Shown here: in pieces, positions 6,311 through 9,064 of the stretch
Position numbering within the stretch: the stretch's first letter is position 1
How the letters are laid out: each line of letters starts with the position of its first letter
Source: Ilumatobacteraceae bacterium
GTDB lineage: Bacteria > Actinomycetota > Acidimicrobiia > Acidimicrobiales > Ilumatobacteraceae
Reading direction: 5' to 3'
NCBI GenBank assembly: GCA_025456105.1
Contig: JALOLG010000134.1
Location: 1 to 9,064, forward strand
DNA: 9,064 nt
Program-made: the position numbers and the translations under genes
Notes under the pieces: generated by a model
Database searches by the model: none
Told to the model about the DNA's origin: nothing
Seen by the model: only the letters and a program-made list of their open reading frames with translations

Positions 6311-7491
6311 TGGCGCGCGGCCCGCTCCTCCTCGTAGGCGGCGATCGCGGTGAGCTGGGCCCCGAGCGTGGCGTCGACCCACCGGGAGCCGGCACCCACC
6401 ACCCGGTCGTAGCTGGCCTGCACCGGGCCCGCCTGCCCGGTGAAGTGCGGCATGACCTCGTACGCGAACAGCTCGTAGCTGCGCTTGGTGGCGTTCCAGT
6501 CGGCCAGGTCGGCCCCGAGGAACAGGTAGGCGCCGAACCCGCCCGTCTTGTCGACGAGCCGCTCGAGCTGCGCGATCGCCATCTCGGGCGTGCCGATCAC
6601 CATCCGGCCGCTCTCGTTCGCGAAGTCGACGAACTCGTCGTAGTCCGACGGCGGGGGCGGGGCCGACGGATCGCCGATCGGGATGATGTGGCTCAGGTAG
6701 TCGAACACCCACTGCAGGCCGTAGCGGCAGTTCGCCTTGGCCTGCTCGACCGTCTCCGCGATGTGCATCGGGCCCATGAGGCGCCACTTCGCTCGGTCGG
6801 CGACGAAGCCGTTGAGCGCCGCCTCCTCGGCCCAGACGTTGAAGTTGTAGTCGAGCACCTGGAACGCGGCCGGCTCGGTGGCGGCGATCGAGAGCAGCCC
6901 GGTGCCGTAGCGGCCGGCGAGCTTGGAGCCCGAGGGCGACACCGACGAGGCCACGGCGACGTCGAAGTCGCTGTACGGCCGGATCTGCAGCACCGCGTCC
7001 TGGCAGGTGAACCACTCGGTGTGCTTCGTGACGGTCTCGCCCTGGAACAGGCGCATCATCACGTCGAACGCCTCCTCCATGCGGGGCCGCTGCTGACCCG
7101 GGTCGATGCCGAGCATCGCCGCGTCGGAGGTGAGCTGGCCCGGGCCGGCGCCGAACATCATCCGGCCGCGCGTGAGGTGGTCGAGCATGACGATGCGGTC
7201 GGCGAGCACGAACGGGTGGTGGTACGGCAGGGAGTTGACGCCCGTGCCGAGCTTGATGTGGCGAGTGCGCTCGGCCGCCGCGGCGATGAACACCTCGGGG
7301 GATGCGATCAGCTCGGAGCCCGCCGAGTGGTGCTCGCCGATCCATGCCTCGTGGTAGCCGAGCCGGTCGAGGTGCTCGATCAGCTCGAGGTCGCGGTGCA
7401 GGGCCAGTGTGGGGTTCACACCCGTCTTGTGCATGGGCGGGAGGAAGATCCCGAACCGCAGCGGCTGGTCGTACGGGACGAAGTTCGGCAT
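6307..7491 (-). CDS. LLM-class flavin-dependent oxidoreductase, limonene-monooxygenase (LimB)-like
   Basis: This 394-residue TIM-barrel enzyme belongs to the bacterial luciferase-like (LLM) superfamily, which uses reduced FMN or F420. Visible landmarks are LRFGIFLPP (11-19), AWIGEHHSAG (49-58), SPEVFIAAAAERT (64-76), LGTGVNSLPYHHPF (81-94), ADRIVMLDHLTRGR (97-110) and GAGPG (114-118). This arrangement is, from memory, that of the limonene 1,2-monooxygenase (LimB) group, whose annotated members mostly have unknown substrates. No flavin reductase or terpene gene is nearby, so limonene activity should not be assumed. ATG at 7491 was chosen because the conserved barrel begins just after it; GTG at 7509 is in frame and possible, and neither has a clear ribosome binding site. 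It lies 34 nt after the ParA gene and overlaps the antiporter start by GTGA. Confidence 0.88.
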   Translation of the reverse strand: MPNFVPYDQPLRFGIFLPPMHKTGVNPTLALHRDLELIEHLDRLGYHEAWIGEHHSAGSELIASPEVFIAAAAERTRHIKLGTGVNSLPYHHPFVLADRIVMLDHLTRGRMMFGAGPGQLTSDAAMLGIDPGQQRPRMEEAFDVMMRLFQGETVTKHTEWFTCQDAVLQIRPYSDFDVAVASSVSPSGSKLAGRYGTGLLSIAATEPAAFQVLDYNFNVWAEEAALNGFVADRAKWRLMGPMHIAETVEQAKANCRYGLQWVFDYLSHIIPIGDPSAPPPPSDYDEFVDFANESGRMVIGTPEMAIAQLERLVDKTGGFGAYLFLGADLADWNATKRSYELFAYEVMPHFTGQAGPVQASYDRVVGAGSRWVDATLGAQLTAIAAYEEERAARQ

Positions 7492-7525
7492 GTGCCGTTC
7501 GTAGCACACCCGCGAACCGGTGGTG

Positions 7526-8275
7526 TCAGGTGGCCGGCCAGAGCTCGGCCGAGATCTCGCGCCAGAGCTCGCGGAACGCCAGCGCTGCCGCCGACCGTGG
7601 CGCGAACACCCCGACCGGCGCCCGCTCGACCCCCATGCGCTCGACGGCGCTCGCGCTCGGGATCGCCGTCGCCAGCGCGTGCGGCCAGCGCTCGGCGAGC
7701 GACGTGACGAGCTCGCGGTGCAGCGACTTGCGGCGGTCGACCATCGAGAAGAAGGGGCGGACGGCGGGTGGGTCGGGCAGGCGGGCGAGGAAGTCGTCGA
7801 GCTGGTCGAGCGTGCGCGCCGACAGCGTGGTGGGGATGGTGGGCACGATCAGCATGTCGGCGGCGCCGAACACGCTCTCGCTCGCGAGCGAGATGCCCGG
7901 GGCGCAGTCGAGCACCGCCAGGTCGTAGCGGTCGCCGAGCGGCTCGAGCAGCGCCGCGAGGCGCTCGACCGGCCGCTTCGTGGCGTCGAGGTGCACGTCG
8001 AGGTGCCGCAGCGAGAAGTCGGCAGGGATCAGGTGCACGCCGGTGAGGTCGGTGGCGCGCACGTGCGCGTCGAGCACCCCCGACTTGCCGACGAGCTGCT
8101 TCGCCCCGCCCTTCACCTTCGGGCGGACCCGCACGAAGAACGTGGCCGCGCCCTGCGGATCGAGATCCCAGAGCAGCACGCGGGCGCCGTCGGCGGCAGC
8201 GGCGTGCGCGAGGTTGACCGCCGCGGTGGTCTTGCCGACCCCGCCCTTGATGCTGTACGTCGCGACGACCTTCAC
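7526..8275 (-). CDS. ParA/MinD-family P-loop ATPase, coupled to CHAD gene
   Basis: This 249-residue soluble ATPase is of the ParA/MinD/Soj type, whose ATP-dependent dimers bind nucleoid or membrane and position a cargo. It has the deviant Walker A KGGVGKTT with the signature lysine (10-17), Walker A' LLWDLDPQG (34-42) and Walker B LAVLDCAPG (119-127), followed by the usual MLIVPTIPTTLSARTL strand-turn. There is no N-terminal helix-turn-helix, so it is of the small type. A strongly basic stretch (R49, R51, K53, K55, K59, K64) follows Walker A'. The C-terminus is an amphipathic helix (FRELWREISAELW). No ParB gene or parS-like site is visible, which argues against a chromosomal or plasmid partition role. 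GTG at 8275 overlaps the CHAD gene stop as GTGA, so the two are probably translated together. The ATPase family is certain; the cargo is inferred. Confidence 0.92.
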   Translation of the reverse strand: MKVVATYSIKGGVGKTTAAVNLAHAAAADGARVLLWDLDPQGAATFFVRVRPKVKGGAKQLVGKSGVLDAHVRATDLTGVHLIPADFSLRHLDVHLDATKRPVERLAALLEPLGDRYDLAVLDCAPGISLASESVFGAADMLIVPTIPTTLSARTLDQLDDFLARLPDPPAVRPFFSMVDRRKSLHRELVTSLAERWPHALATAIPSASAVERMGVERAPVGVFAPRSAAALAFRELWREISAELWPAT

Positions 8276-9064
8276 GGGAGGGGCGCGCCCTTGACGTCGT
8301 AGGCCGCGAAGCGCTCGGCGAACTCCACCCGAGCGGCGGCCCGCCGGCGGTCGAGCAGCTCGACGAGCCGTCCGGTCGCGATGATCGTGGCGGCATCGGC
8401 ACCGGCGTCGCTCAGGTCGTGGGCGAGCTCGCGGAGCATCGTCACGTGCACCTCGGCGTCCTGGTGCTCGCCGAGGTTCTCCTGCAGCTGCTTGAGCCGT
8501 GCGACGGCCGCCTTGCGCACGACCGGGTCGAGCACCCCGGCGAAGCACTCGAACAGGTAGCGCAGCTTCTTCGCGTCCTTGCGCAGGTCGTGCAGGTCGG
8601 TGGCCGGCGATGCCGGGGTGATCGCCCGGCCGTCGCGCAGCAGCCCGCGCTGGGCACGGCGGATCCGCTCGTGCACCACGTCGCCCAGCGGGCGCAGGCC
8701 GTCGGGACCCGGCTCGCCGACGATCGAGCTGGTGAGCCACGACCGCCACGACACCATCAGGTCGACGGCGCGACGGGAGCCGAGGTCGACCGCCAGCTGC
8801 TCGTGGGCGGCGCGACGCAGCCCCGCGAGGTGCGCCCGGACGGGTTCGAGGGTGGGGCGCTCCTCGGGTGGGAGCGGCGCCACGTAGGCGCCCCACTCGA
8901 TCTGGTACACGTCGAGGTCGCGGGCCGGGCCGGTGACCTGCCCCATCCAGCCGAGCTCGGGTGCGAACCGCTCGACCACGTCGGCCGGGAGCACCCGCTT
9001 GCCCTGGGCGACCACCGACCGGGTGCGGCGCACGGCGACGCGCAGATCGTGGAGGAACTCGGGG
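8272..9064 (-). CDS. CHAD-domain protein, putative polyphosphate-binding (5' end outside window)
   Basis: CHAD (conserved histidine alpha-helical domain) proteins bind inorganic polyphosphate in a basic central pore and several localise to polyphosphate granules. The frame is open to the window edge; the 263 visible residues begin inside the first conserved segment, EFLHDLRVAVRRTR (2-15), so GTG at 9033 is not the true start. Further family segments are PARDLDVYQ (46-54), TDLHDLRKDAKKLRY (155-169) and LKQLQENLGEHQD (190-202), with conserved His5 and His158 and many Arg/Lys on the same helical faces. The domain is therefore nearly complete, ending in a charged helix and a short tail. Whether a CYTH (triphosphatase-like) domain precedes it, as in many CHAD proteins, cannot be seen. 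The stop codon overlaps the ParA start as GTGA, implying a functional link. Confidence 0.9.
   Translation of the reverse strand, partial: PEFLHDLRVAVRRTRSVVAQGKRVLPADVVERFAPELGWMGQVTGPARDLDVYQIEWGAYVAPLPPEERPTLEPVRAHLAGLRRAAHEQLAVDLGSRRAVDLMVSWRSWLTSSIVGEPGPDGLRPLGDVVHERIRRAQRGLLRDGRAITPASPATDLHDLRKDAKKLRYLFECFAGVLDPVVRKAAVARLKQLQENLGEHQDAEVHVTMLRELAHDLSDAGADAATIIATGRLVELLDRRRAAARVEFAERFAAYDVKGAPLP

Noticed and set aside
3716..6337. An 873-codon open frame on the plus strand, antisense to cydA and the antiporter
   Set aside because: Its translation is low-complexity Arg/Glu/His/Asp/Gly-rich sequence with no domain, the usual by-product of GC-rich third positions opposite a real gene. The minus strand holds two well-conserved membrane proteins here.
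4520..7507. A single 995-codon minus-strand frame that would fuse an N-terminal extension to the antiporter
   Set aside because: The first 400 codons are an out-of-frame reading of the LLM gene, rich in Arg/Pro/His. The antiporter begins cleanly at GTG 6310 with the conserved first membrane helix.
6445..7707. A 420-codon plus-strand open frame opposite the LLM oxidoreductase
   Set aside because: It is a composition shadow with no recognisable fold; the opposite strand has clear LLM motifs and the frame crosses the boundary into the ParA gene.
7526..8275. The ParA protein as part of a chromosome or plasmid partition locus
   Set aside because: No ParB gene, parS-like palindrome, or replication or origin genes (dnaA, gidB, rep) are visible. 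The overlapping partner is a CHAD protein.
7526..8896. A 456-codon version of the ParA gene
   Set aside because: The first 207 codons are a shadow of the CHAD gene; the ATPase fold begins at GTG 8275 just before the Walker A strand.
8272..9033. CHAD gene starting at GTG 9033
   Set aside because: The frame remains open to the window edge and the residues before 9033 (EFLHDL) belong to the first conserved CHAD motif, so the true start is upstream of the window.

Overview
This is a gene-dense, very GC-rich window with GTG starts, 4-nt stop/start overlaps and almost no A/T-rich codons. Together with a probable F420-dependent split-barrel protein and a luciferase-like flavin oxidoreductase, this suggests a high-GC actinobacterium. 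Acidimicrobiia (for example Ilumatobacter-like) would fit, but the sequence shows no marker that decides the class. No RNA gene, mobile element, CRISPR array or repeat family was seen, and no gap between genes exceeds about 80 bases. Eight of nine genes lie on the minus strand.

Read from the right edge, in the direction of transcription of the minus strand, the window opens inside a gene for a CHAD-domain protein (polyphosphate-binding helical fold; its 5' end is outside). That gene overlaps by a GTGA junction a gene for a ParA/MinD-type P-loop ATPase. After 34 bases comes a LimB-like LLM-class flavin oxidoreductase, joined by another GTGA overlap to a CPA1 cation/proton antiporter with a C-terminal RCK (TrkA-N/TrkA-C) module. 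An 81-base spacer with a possible -10 box then precedes cydA-cydB, which encode the two main subunits of a short-Q-loop cytochrome bd quinol oxidase and also share a GTGA overlap.

The last codons of cydB overlap, tail to tail, the only plus-strand gene: a 140-residue Rv1155-like member of the pyridoxamine-5'-phosphate-oxidase-type (probably F420-binding) family. That gene is divergent from a 283-residue calcineurin-like metallophosphoesterase. The phosphoesterase gene overlaps by 26 bases a diacylglycerol-kinase-family lipid kinase that runs off the left edge.

The most interesting unit is the translationally coupled CHAD-ParA pair. CHAD proteins are known to bind polyphosphate, and ParA/MinD ATPases are known to position plasmids, chromosomes, carboxysomes and other cargo. 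The pair is therefore a candidate system for positioning or inheriting polyphosphate granules. This is inferred from gene order and domains only. The remaining genes look like ordinary respiratory, ion-transport and redox functions, with some residue-level and regulatory oddities noted below.
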